Assembly (NCBI GenBank): GCA_009694805.1
Contig: SICM01000030.1
Coordinates: 1 to 34,338, forward strand
Direction of reading: 5' to 3'
Source: Candidatus Latescibacterota bacterium
GTDB taxonomy: Bacteria > Latescibacterota > UBA2968 > SICM01
Length of the DNA: 34,338 nt
Shown here: piece by piece, positions 22,673 to 30,266 of the stretch
Position numbering within the stretch: position 1 is the stretch's first letter
How the letters are laid out: the number at the start of each line of letters is the position of its first letter
The notes under the pieces: model-generated
The model's input: the letters and a program-made list of their open reading frames with translations, nothing else
Told to the model about the DNA's origin: nothing
Database searches by the model: none
Position numbers and translations under genes: made by a program

Positions 22673-23344
22673 ATGAAACGGCCCATAGGGGGTCTGTACG
22701 TGATCGTGGACCCGGAGGCGGTGCGGGGGCGGGACCTCGTGACCGTGACGCAGGCGGCGGTGCGAGGGGGCGCGGACGTGGTGCAGCTCCGGGCGAAGGC
22801 GATGGGGGGACGGGCGTTCTATGAGGCGGCGTGCGCCCTGCGGGAGGTCTGCCGGGCAGGGGGAGCGGTCTTCATCGTGAACGACCGGGCGGACGTGGCG
22901 GCGGCGGCGGATGCGGACGGGGTACACGTGGGGCAGGAGGACCTCCCGGTGGCGCAGGCGCGGCAGGTGGTGGGACCGGATCGGATGGTCGGGACCTCGG
23001 TGAAGACAGCGAACCTGGCTGTTCAGGCTGTTCGGGAAGGGGCGGACTACCTGGGTGTGGGGGCGATGTTCGCGTCGCCGACCAAGCCGGGGTCGTCGGT
23101 GATCGGGCCGGAGCGTCTGCGGGAGATCCGGGCGGCCGTGCAGGTTCCGATCGTGGGGATCGGGGGGGTGGATGCTGGGAACGCGGGGATTGTGATGCAG
23201 GCGGGCGCGAACGGGGTGGCCGTGATCCAGGCGGTGGCGGGCGCGGAGGACGTGGAGGCCGCGACGCGGAGGATGAAGGAGGCGACCCGGGCGGGTCGCC
23301 CCTACGTCCATTCGATCCACGCACAGGGGTTCGTAGGGCCGTGA
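22673..23344 (+). CDS. thiE: Thiamine-phosphate synthase
   Basis: A 223-residue TIM-barrel enzyme that joins the pyrimidine (HMP-PP) and thiazole phosphates of thiamine. Motifs: GGLYVIVDP, VVQLRAKAMGGRAFYE, VFIVNDRADVAAAADADGVH followed by VGQEDLP, ADYLGVGAMFASPTKPGS (diphosphate-binding loop) and VPIVGIGGVDAGN. The start is ATG 22673 (MKRPIGGLYVIVD); the 62 codons upstream belong to repeat B and spacer. Its last 43 bases overlap the end of thiD on the other strand, so two successive thiamine genes are convergent and interlocked. Confidence 0.93.
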   Translation: MKRPIGGLYVIVDPEAVRGRDLVTVTQAAVRGGADVVQLRAKAMGGRAFYEAACALREVCRAGGAVFIVNDRADVAAAADADGVHVGQEDLPVAQARQVVGPDRMVGTSVKTANLAVQAVREGADYLGVGAMFASPTKPGSSVIGPERLREIRAAVQVPIVGIGGVDAGNAGIVMQAGANGVAVIQAVAGAEDVEAATRRMKEATRAGRPYVHSIHAQGFVGP

Positions 23345-24114
23345 CCGCGACCGAGGGGGAGGCTGTGCCGGATGGCCGTGGTGATGAAGGCCTTCGCCTG
23401 TCGGACGGCCTCCTGGACCGGATGGCCATGACCCAGGAGGGTGGCGATGGCCGCAGAGTAGACGCAGCCGGTGCCGTGGGTGTTCTGTGTGGGAATTCGC
23501 TCGGAGGGGAATTCGACGAAGGTTTCGCCGTCGTAGAGGAGGTCGATGGCCTGGTGGCCCTCCAGATGGCCCCCCTTGACCAGGACGTTCCGGACGCCGG
23601 AGGCGAGGATGCGCTCGGCGGCCCGGCGCGTGTCGTCGGGAGTCCGGACGGGCATGCCGGCCAGGACCGCGGCCTCCGGCAGGTTCGGGGTGACGAGGGT
23701 CGCCAGGGGGATGAGGGCCTCGAGGATGGTGCGCTGCGCCTCTCCGGACAGCAACGCATCTCCGCTCTTGGAGACCATGACCGGATCGACGACGAGGCAG
23801 GGGATGCGGTGCTCGACGATCTTCTGCGCGATGAGGCGGACGACCCGGGGGGTGACCAGCATGCCGGTTTTGGCCGCATCCACGCCGATGTCGGAGGCCA
23901 CGGCGTCGAACTGTTGGGCGATGAAATCGGGCGGTACCTCGAATATGCCGGACACTCCGACGGTGTTCTGGGCGGTGAGGGCCGTGACGACGCTCGTGCC
24001 GAACCCGCCCAGGACGGCGATGGTCTTCAGGTCGGCCTGAATCCCGGCCCCGCCGCCGGAGTCGGAGCCCGCGATGGTCAGGATGCGCGGCACGGGTGGA
24101 TGTTCGTCGTTCAT
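23302..24114 (-). CDS. thiD: Hydroxymethylpyrimidine/phosphomethylpyrimidine kinase
   Basis: A 270-residue ribokinase-family enzyme that phosphorylates HMP and HMP-P, providing the pyrimidine half used by ThiE. Motifs: LTIAGSDSGGGAGIQADLKT at the N-terminus, VVDPVMVSKSGDALL, VTPNLPEAAVLAG, VLVKGGHLEG and NTHGTGCVYSAAIATLL, which holds the anion hole and catalytic Asp-region glycines. Length is typical. The final 43 bases overlap thiE tail to tail. The dehydratase gene lies 11 bases upstream on the same strand. Confidence 0.95.
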   Translation of the reverse strand: MNDEHPPVPRILTIAGSDSGGGAGIQADLKTIAVLGGFGTSVVTALTAQNTVGVSGIFEVPPDFIAQQFDAVASDIGVDAAKTGMLVTPRVVRLIAQKIVEHRIPCLVVDPVMVSKSGDALLSGEAQRTILEALIPLATLVTPNLPEAAVLAGMPVRTPDDTRRAAERILASGVRNVLVKGGHLEGHQAIDLLYDGETFVEFPSERIPTQNTHGTGCVYSAAIATLLGHGHPVQEAVRQAKAFITTAIRHSLPLGRGHGPTNPCAWIEWT

Positions 24115-24125
24115 CCGGGGTCTCC

Positions 24126-25097
24126 TCAGACGGGATCATCCGTCAGGATCTGCCTGAGCGTCTCCGGGGCGATGTTTCCGCCGCTGAGGATAGCCACATT
24201 CCAGAGGGCCTCCGGCAGCTCCTGCCGATGGAACAGGAATGCGGCGAACGTGACTGCGCCGCTCGGCTCGGCGACCAGGTGCGCCCCGAGCGCCAGCCGC
24301 CGCGTGGCCTCCCGGATCTCGTCCTCGCTGACCGTGATGATGTCGTCGGCGAAGGCCCGGATATGGGCGAAGGTGATGTCCCCGAGGCGGGTGGCCCGCA
24401 TCCCGTCCGCCACGGTACGCCGGGTCTGGTCGAGCGGGAATTCGACGATCCGGCCGCTCCTGAAACTGACCTGGGCGTCGTTCGCCAGCTCCGGCTCCAC
24501 GCCGATGACGCGCACGTCGGGCCGGCTCAGCTTGATGGCTGCGGCGACGCCGCTCAACAGGCCGCCGCCGCCCACCGGCACCAGGACCGTCCCTGCCCCG
24601 AGCAGGTCCTCCAGGATCTCCAGGCCGACGGTCCCCTGCCCGGCGATGACGGTCTCATCGTTGAAGGGCGCGACCATCACGTAGCCGTGCGCTGCGGCCA
24701 GTTCCTCGGCCCTGACCCGCCACTGCTCTTCCCCGCCCTCTCCGAGGAGCACGATCTCAGCCCCCATCGCCGCTGTCCTGGAGACCTTCACCCGGGGGGC
24801 GGTCTCGGGCATCACGATGACGGCGCGCACGCCGAGGGCGCGGGCCGCATAGGCCACGCCCTGCGCGTGATTGCCGCTGGAGAAGGCGATGACGCCCCGC
24901 CTCCTCTCCGCCTCGGAGAGCGAGGCGATTTTGTTGTAGGCCCCCCGGAGCTTGAACGCGCCCACGGGCTGGAGGTTCTCCGGCTTAAAGTAGAGCCGTC
25001 GGTCGGCCTGGTGGCGCGGGCAGAGGATCAGCGGCGTCCGTACCGCCACACCGGACAGCCGTCGCTGGGCCAGTCGGATGTCATCGAGAGAGACCAT
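24126..25097 (-). CDS. Threonine/serine dehydratase, single-domain (PLP fold type II)
   Basis: A 323-residue PLP enzyme. The Schiff-base lysine is in LQPVGAFKLRGAYNKI, the substrate loop in AFSSGNHAQGVAYAA, and the phosphate-binding glycine loop in VLVPVGGGGLLSGVA. It has no C-terminal ACT domain, so it resembles catabolic threonine deaminase (TdcB) or serine racemase rather than feedback-regulated IlvA. The expected reaction is L-threonine to 2-oxobutyrate and ammonia, or L-serine to pyruvate. It lies between the DUF6785-like gene and thiD on the same strand with gaps of 11-12 bases. Confidence 0.9.
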   Translation of the reverse strand: MVSLDDIRLAQRRLSGVAVRTPLILCPRHQADRRLYFKPENLQPVGAFKLRGAYNKIASLSEAERRRGVIAFSSGNHAQGVAYAARALGVRAVIVMPETAPRVKVSRTAAMGAEIVLLGEGGEEQWRVRAEELAAAHGYVMVAPFNDETVIAGQGTVGLEILEDLLGAGTVLVPVGGGGLLSGVAAAIKLSRPDVRVIGVEPELANDAQVSFRSGRIVEFPLDQTRRTVADGMRATRLGDITFAHIRAFADDIITVSEDEIREATRRLALGAHLVAEPSGAVTFAAFLFHRQELPEALWNVAILSGGNIAPETLRQILTDDPV

Positions 25098-25109
25098 TTT
25101 GCGTCGATT

Positions 25110-27125
25110 TCAGTACCATTGGTGGATGAAATGACCCTGAGGGTTGAACCAGATCGCGTCCACCACCAGCCCCAGGGCCGTGGCCAGAATGTAGGCGGTT
25201 AGCGCCCCGATGAACAGGGGCCGGGACTTCCGATAAAAGGACGGCCCGACCAGCTTGAGGAGGGTGAACTTGGTCAGCCAGGCCAAAAACAGGGTGAAGC
25301 TCGTCAGGCGCGTCAGCCACGCACCCGACAGGGCGAAGCCGATGGGATGGAACGGCCACCACGTGAACCGGTAGCGCATCACGTTCAGCAACACCATCGC
25401 CACCGCTCCGATGCCGAAGAACGCGTAGTTGCCCTTCTCCATCGGCTCCGGGGAGATGATCGCGTTGACCGCCTGCTGGTAGCCCTGCTGCCCCGCGTAG
25501 ATGATGAGCCAGTTCGGTTCAAAGTTGTAGCCTCCGATCCTGTAGCCCAGCCAGATGGTGAACAGGGTGGAGATGATGACGCCCAGGACGAAGGCCGCAA
25601 AGATGCCGCCGAAAAACCGCCGATGGCCCCGGGTGAGGAAGTCCCCCAGGCGGTTGACGTGCATGCCCACCGAGAAGGTGTAGCCTCTGAAGTGGTTGAC
25701 CGCCACGGAGGCGGGGTAGAGAATGGCGTGGGTGGCTGCGGGGATGAACTTCGCCCCCCCCATCGCGGCCTGGGTGAGGTCCCAGGCATAGGTGGGCGAA
25801 CCCACGAAGATGTGACCCGAATCCGCCAGCATCTTGGCGATGCCGAAATAGATCAGGAGCATGGTCGGCAGCAGGATCAGGATGAGGGTGACGTCCATCC
25901 CCGCCCGCCAGAGCCAGACGGCGGTGTAGAGGAAGGAGAGGCCGAGGCCGAGGAAGGCGGCGCGGTAGGAGAGCAACTGGCGGCTGTCGTCCAGGGTCGA
26001 ACGGCCCGGGTGGAGGGCCTTCAGGAACGCCTCGCGGAGGTGTGACCTGGACATCACCAGCCACCAGAGGGTGAGGCTGATGAAGGCCCCTGCGGTCTGC
26101 CAGGCGTAGCGCCCCGTCATGAAGTAGGGCGAGATGGCCTTCTCGCCCAGCCGGTTCAGGACGCCCCCCTCGATGATGAAGACCAGGTCAAAAAACCAGA
26201 GACTGAACAGGACCTCCAGGCTTGCGAAGTAGGCAAAGCACATGACCGCCGTGCTCAGAAAGATCCACTGAGGAGGGAAGGCCCTTCCCAGCGGGATCCA
26301 GGTCCCGGCCACGATGGGAAACCTGGGAAAGGAGGGCTCAAACCAGTTGATCATGTTCCACACGAAGGGGAAGAGGACCACGCCGAACCCGGTCCAGAAC
26401 GCCCGCCCCCGCATGAACTCCGGCAGCGCCCGCTTTCCCGTGCCTGCCCCTGCCGACATCTCCAGGATTGGCTCCAGGGCCGGGTACACGATCCTCTCGT
26501 GTACCGACCACTGCCGGTGGATGATGATCGAGGCGCAGAAGCCGGCCAGGGCCACGGCGCTCACGAAGGTGAACCACCAGAACAGGGGCACGGCCCATAC
26601 CCCCCAGGGGATCGGGGCGCCGGGCGGAAGCCCGTCGTAGAACCAGGTCATCGCCCCGTCCTTGTTGCTGGGGATGATCCAGTCCGGGAGGTGGGGAAGG
26701 AGAAACTCGCTCCACCGGTTCTCCGGGGTCGCAAAGTAATAAGGCGTGGCGATCAGACCCACCAGATACCCGCTCACGCCGTAGGTAGGGCCGAGGCAAC
26801 TGACGAACACCATCGCGAAGATCGTGATCCATTCGCTGCGGGAGAAGACGAAGGGCTTCCCGAACCACCGGGCCAGGACCGAGCAGACCAGGATGGACAG
26901 CAGGAAGAGGATCAGGCTGCCCATGGGCATGTGGTCGTAGGCCATGTAGGAGGCGTGGAGGATATACCGGACCGTGTTGGCCAGCAGGTTGACGGCAATG
27001 ACCAGGAACAATCCGAATATCAGCGAACGGACCGTCACACCCCGGTCTTCCCGGGGCTGGACCGCCGGGTCGGGCTTGAACTTCTCCACGGGCTGTTTCG
27101 GGGCGTCCTTTCCTCCATCAACCAT
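25110..27125 (-). CDS. Large polytopic membrane protein, DUF6785/DUF6784-like
   Basis: A 671-residue protein with a charged N-terminal tail and roughly 14 hydrophobic segments. The first is SLIFGLFLVIAVNLLANTV and the last lies near LFIGALTAYILATALGLVV. Soluble-looking loops are rich in Trp and Pro (DWIIPSNKDGAMTWFYDGLP). From the pattern 'SEWITIFAMVFVSC' and the WWPFHPIGFALSG segment near the C-terminus I place it by memory in the DUF6785/DUF6784 group, whose function is unknown. Its size and topology resemble a transporter, such as the OPT type. GAGGT lies 7 nt before the ATG. It is 23 bases from the glcE-like gene and 12 from the dehydratase gene, suggesting one transcript. Confidence 0.7.
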   Translation of the reverse strand: MVDGGKDAPKQPVEKFKPDPAVQPREDRGVTVRSLIFGLFLVIAVNLLANTVRYILHASYMAYDHMPMGSLILFLLSILVCSVLARWFGKPFVFSRSEWITIFAMVFVSCLGPTYGVSGYLVGLIATPYYFATPENRWSEFLLPHLPDWIIPSNKDGAMTWFYDGLPPGAPIPWGVWAVPLFWWFTFVSAVALAGFCASIIIHRQWSVHERIVYPALEPILEMSAGAGTGKRALPEFMRGRAFWTGFGVVLFPFVWNMINWFEPSFPRFPIVAGTWIPLGRAFPPQWIFLSTAVMCFAYFASLEVLFSLWFFDLVFIIEGGVLNRLGEKAISPYFMTGRYAWQTAGAFISLTLWWLVMSRSHLREAFLKALHPGRSTLDDSRQLLSYRAAFLGLGLSFLYTAVWLWRAGMDVTLILILLPTMLLIYFGIAKMLADSGHIFVGSPTYAWDLTQAAMGGAKFIPAATHAILYPASVAVNHFRGYTFSVGMHVNRLGDFLTRGHRRFFGGIFAAFVLGVIISTLFTIWLGYRIGGYNFEPNWLIIYAGQQGYQQAVNAIISPEPMEKGNYAFFGIGAVAMVLLNVMRYRFTWWPFHPIGFALSGAWLTRLTSFTLFLAWLTKFTLLKLVGPSFYRKSRPLFIGALTAYILATALGLVVDAIWFNPQGHFIHQWY

Positions 27126-27148
27126 CCTGTGACCTCAAGAAATTGGAC

Positions 27149-28486
27149 CTAAATCCCCCCGACGAACCGGCCCGGGTTCAGCGTCCGCTTCGGGTCGTAC
27201 TGGGCCTTGAGGGCGCGCATGAGCCTCAGGTCCGGACCCCACTTTCCCCAGACGTCGAGCCGGGTCTTGAACGCGGCCGGGGCGGCCTCCACGACAAGGT
27301 AGCCGCCCAGTTCCGCGGCCCGCCCCCGGAGGTCCGAGACCGCGGCCACGACCCGGTCCACGCGGTCGGAGGACTCCAGGTCGAGGGCGCAGAGGACGAT
27401 GCCGCTGCCGGCGTGGGCGATCAGGTCACAGGCGACCTCGTGTCGCTCCCTGAGGGCATCTGCGGCGTTGAAGAGGGCCGGCACGCATTTGATCGGCACG
27501 CTGGCCTTACATCGGACGACCCCCGGCGCTCGACGGAAGCCCCGGATGGCGTCCCACGCCCCGGCCTCCTCCGCACCCTCCAGGGATGCGACCTCGCCGG
27601 CCCCGGACCGGCCGAACAGGTCCTTCAGGCGCTCCCCCTGGTCCTGGACCGCCTCCAGGACGCCCTCGACCCGGACGAGCACGAGGAATCCCCCTGATAA
27701 CAGGACGGTGGCACGGGCAAGACGTGCAGCGGCGGAGGGGGAGAGGAGTTCGAGGGCGCAGGGCGCCAGGTCTGTCTGAAGGATGGACCGGACGGCCTGG
27801 GCGGCCCCGTCGAGCGTGGCGAAGGCTGCTGCGACGGAGGCGCGGCGCTCCGGCAGGGGCAGGACCTTGAGGGCAACCTCCACGAGGACGCCGAGGGTGC
27901 CGAGGGCCCCGACGTAGAGTTTGTTCAGGTCGAACCCGGCGACGTTCTTGACGACCCGCCCGCCTGCCCTGGCCTGCTGGCCGGAGACGAGGGCCACCTG
28001 CGTGCCGATGACCACGTCCCGGGGCCAGCCGTAGGCGAGGCGCATGGGGCCTGACGCATTGGCGGACAGGACGCCACCGAGCGTGGCGGTCTCTGCGTCC
28101 GGCGGGTCCAGGGGGAGGAACTGGCCGGCCTTTCCGAGGGCGGCCTGGAGGTCCGCGAGGCGGATGCCGGCCCCGGCGACGCAGGTCATGTCCGCGGGCT
28201 CGTGCGCGATCACCCGGTTCAGACGCGCCGTCCGCAGCGCCACGTCCATCCGCTCCGGGGGGTTCCCGAGGCCCTGATCCGTGCCCCCTCCCCACGGGAC
28301 CACTTTGGCGCCTGCCTCGTCTGCGATCCTCAGGAGGGCCGCGACCTGGTCCGCGTCTGCGGGCGTCACCACGACCTTGGGCAGGACGCCGTCTATGGCG
28401 CAGGCCCCTGTGTCCGGGGAGGAACCTTCTGCGCCGACGACCGCTTCGAGGCGTTTCACCAGCGCACCTCCATCGATCCCGGTCAT
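27149..28486 (-). CDS. glcE: Glycolate oxidase subunit GlcE-like FAD-binding protein
   Basis: A 445-residue FAD-binding (PCMH-type) protein. The flavin domain shows VVVTPADADQVAALLRIADE, AKVVPWGGGTDQGLGNPP, ATLGGVLSANASGPMRLAYG and GGRVVKNVAGFDLNKLYVGA, followed by LGTLGVLVEVALKVLPLP. This matches GlcE, one of three subunits (GlcDEF) that oxidise glycolate to glyoxylate. The C-terminal RTLNPGRFVGGI is the usual family ending. GlcD and GlcF genes are not adjacent, so the partner must be elsewhere or the role differs. The ATG overlaps the permease stop in an ATGA. The GarR-type gene downstream of this region could use a product of glyoxylate metabolism. Confidence 0.85.
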   Translation of the reverse strand: MTGIDGGALVKRLEAVVGAEGSSPDTGACAIDGVLPKVVVTPADADQVAALLRIADEAGAKVVPWGGGTDQGLGNPPERMDVALRTARLNRVIAHEPADMTCVAGAGIRLADLQAALGKAGQFLPLDPPDAETATLGGVLSANASGPMRLAYGWPRDVVIGTQVALVSGQQARAGGRVVKNVAGFDLNKLYVGALGTLGVLVEVALKVLPLPERRASVAAAFATLDGAAQAVRSILQTDLAPCALELLSPSAAARLARATVLLSGGFLVLVRVEGVLEAVQDQGERLKDLFGRSGAGEVASLEGAEEAGAWDAIRGFRRAPGVVRCKASVPIKCVPALFNAADALRERHEVACDLIAHAGSGIVLCALDLESSDRVDRVVAAVSDLRGRAAELGGYLVVEAAPAAFKTRLDVWGKWGPDLRLMRALKAQYDPKRTLNPGRFVGGI

Positions 28487-29379
28487 ATCCCCTCCTCTCC
28501 CACCCTCCGTCCCAGCGCTGCGGGTGGCCTGGCCTTCCCCGCGAAACCGGCCAGCACGCCGATGGTCAGGAGGAACGGCAGGGCCAGAAAAAACTGCGAA
28601 GGCAGGGCATACTCGCCCTGCAGCCCTTCAGCGAACGCCTCCACGAACCCGAAGAACAGGCAGGCCGCCAGGACGCCGACGGGATGCCATCGGCCGCAGA
28701 TCAGGGCGGCCAGGGCCACGAACCCGCGACCGGAGGTCATCCGTTCCACAAACTGGCTCAGGTCTCCGAGCGACAGGTGCGCCCCTCCCCAGCCGGCGAG
28801 CAGTCCGCCGAGGGCCACCGCCCCATACTGGACGCGTCTTATGGGCACCCCGGCGGCCAGGGCCGCTTCGGGGCGCTCCCCTACGGCCCTGAGTCGCAAC
28901 CCCCAGACCGTTCGGTAGAGGACGAGATGCGCCACCGCGACGGCCGCGAGGGCGAGGTAGACGGTCGGGACGGCCCGGAACAGGTCGGGGTTCAGGCCGG
29001 GGAGGCTCCAGGGGGTCAGCTTGGGGACGGTCGGGGTGTTTCCGTGAACCCCGAACGTCCGGAAGAGCAGGAAGCCTGTCCCGCCCAGGGCCAGCAGGTT
29101 GATGGCCGTCCCGCTCACGACGTGATCGGAGCGGAGCCGGATGCAGGCCAGGGCGTGCAGCAGGCCGAGGAGCCCGCCGACGGCTCCGCCGACCATCAGG
29201 CCGACCCAGGGGTTCCCGGCGGTGAGGGACCCGACGGCGGCGGCGTAAGCGCCCGCGAGCATCGTACCCTCCAGGCCGACGTTGACGATGCCTGCCCGTT
29301 CGGACAGCAGGCCACCGAGGGCCGCCAGGATCAGCGGGGCGGACTTGGTCAGGGCGATGAGCAGGAGGGTCTCGAACAT
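28483..29379 (-). CDS. ABC transporter permease (nucleoside/simple-sugar type, YufQ/NupC-like)
   Basis: A 298-residue inner-membrane protein with about eight to ten hydrophobic segments. It begins MFETLLLIALTKSAPLILAA. The motif GGLLSERAGIVNVGLEGTML is the signature of the BmpA-associated nucleoside importer permeases, and SDHVVSGTAINLLALGGT is also conserved. These permeases normally come as pairs next to an ATPase and a lipoprotein; none is in the window, so this copy is separated from its partners. The stop overlaps glcE by 4 bases. Heptad repeat DNA starts 5 bases upstream of its start codon, leaving no obvious ribosome binding site. Confidence 0.9.
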   Translation of the reverse strand: MFETLLLIALTKSAPLILAALGGLLSERAGIVNVGLEGTMLAGAYAAAVGSLTAGNPWVGLMVGGAVGGLLGLLHALACIRLRSDHVVSGTAINLLALGGTGFLLFRTFGVHGNTPTVPKLTPWSLPGLNPDLFRAVPTVYLALAAVAVAHLVLYRTVWGLRLRAVGERPEAALAAGVPIRRVQYGAVALGGLLAGWGGAHLSLGDLSQFVERMTSGRGFVALAALICGRWHPVGVLAACLFFGFVEAFAEGLQGEYALPSQFFLALPFLLTIGVLAGFAGKARPPAALGRRVGEEGI

Positions 29380-29383
29380 TTAA

Positions 29384-29445
29384 GATTTTGGATTTTGGAT
29401 TTTGGATTTCGGATAGAGGGTTCGGGATTTCACCCTCCGAAATCC
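29384..29445. repeat. GATTTTG heptad array folded into an inverted repeat
   Basis: Three GATTTTG units (29384-29404) are followed by GATTTCG and GATAGAG. GGATTTCGGA (29404-29413) and TCCGAAATCC (29436-29445) are exact reverse complements, with an inner GAGGGT/ACCCTC pair. It fills the gap between the phosphatase stop and the permease start, both on the minus strand. Confidence 0.75.
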
Positions 29446-29455
29446 GAGATCGCCA

Positions 29456-29959
29456 TCACAGACGCCGGCCTTCGCGCAACAGGGCTTCATAGTCGTGGAC
29501 AGAGAGTTCCTGATCCAGGGTCTCGATGGAGCCGGGACGTCTGGCGCGGACCTGACGGATGGCCTCTTCGGCCCCGACCCCCTTCCGGACCAGGTAGCAC
29601 GCCAGTATCGTGCCGGTCCGACCGCGTCCCATGGTGCAGTGGACGAGCACGGGTCTGTTCTGGCGCTCCGCCCGCTCGATGAAGGCCAGGGCGCGCTCCA
29701 CCTCGTCCATCCGGGGGGCCGACATGTCGAAGATGGGGAGGTGAAGGGCGTCGAACCCGAGCGTCTGGAGGGTCTCTCCGTCGAGGGGCTGTTCCGTCAG
29801 GGAAAGGATGGCCCGGACGCCCCGCTCCCACAGGAATCGGAGGTCGTTCTCCAGTTTTTCGCGGGGGTGGGAGGTGTAGCCGGCGGCGGGGATGAACAGC
29901 CTCCCCGGCATGCCCGACCCGGCGATCACGCCGTCAATCAACCAACTGAAGCTCTGCAC
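29456..29959 (-). CDS. Dual-specificity/tyrosine phosphatase-like protein
   Basis: A 167-residue cysteine phosphatase. The P-loop is VLVHCTMGRGRTGTILACYL (HCx5R), and the general-acid aspartate lies in LHLPIFDMSAPRMDE. The N-terminal part (WLIDGVIAGSGMPG, then LRFLWERGVRAILSLTE) matches small bacterial dual-specificity phosphatases. The substrate is unknown: protein phosphotyrosine, phosphoserine or a small phosphoester. The start is GTG with AAAGG 6 nt upstream. The hairpin of repeat D begins only 12 bases before this start codon. Confidence 0.88.
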   Translation of the reverse strand: MQSFSWLIDGVIAGSGMPGRLFIPAAGYTSHPREKLENDLRFLWERGVRAILSLTEQPLDGETLQTLGFDALHLPIFDMSAPRMDEVERALAFIERAERQNRPVLVHCTMGRGRTGTILACYLVRKGVGAEEAIRQVRARRPGSIETLDQELSVHDYEALLREGRRL

Positions 29960-29970
29960 ATGAATCCTTT

Positions 29971-30183
29971 TCCCACCTTTCTTGCTTGCCCAAGAAAGGT
30001 GGGACCAAAGAAGGGCACTCGCTCAAACGCCGCGAGGGGCTTGGGCGCGACGTACTCTGTTCAGGCTGTGTAATCTGAGTCCCGTGGTAGACCGAGCCCC
30101 TTCCACCACCCACCCGCGCCTTCGGCGCTCGTACCCCACCGTGCCTGAACGGACGCTCTGCTTGAAAGCTGGGACGTCGCGCC
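29971..30183 (+). repeat. Composite structured repeat, copy D (type 2 tail)
   Basis: The hairpin is TCCCACCTTTCTTG (29971-29984), loop CTTGCC, CAAGAAAGGTGGGA (29991-30004), followed by CCAAAGAA and a GC-rich run. The 3' module is closed by GGCGCGACGT (30044-30053) and ACGTCGCGCC (30174-30183), exact reverse complements. Inside lies a small hairpin GCGCC-TTC-GGCGC. The tail matches copy C. Confidence 0.85.
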
Positions 30184-30223
30184 TTCTTTTTATCTGTACG
30201 TTAGTACTGGCTTATTGTACTTT

Positions 30224-30253
30224 CCCCCTCCCCTCTTGTAGGAGGGCAGGGGG
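30224..30253 (-). terminator. GC-rich hairpin after garR
   Basis: CCCCCT and CCCTC on the left pair with GAGGG and AGGGGG on the right with one mismatch, around loop TTGTA. It lies 14 bases past the stop codon of the GarR-type gene (minus strand). No T-tract follows on that strand. Confidence 0.5.
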
Positions 30254-30266
30254 TGGGGTCAGGTCG

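Noticed and set aside
22831-24684. 617-residue plus-strand ORF, and similar long antisense ORFs across the window
   Set aside because: These are glycine/arginine/proline-rich shadows of real genes in GC-rich DNA, with no motifs or ribosome binding sites.
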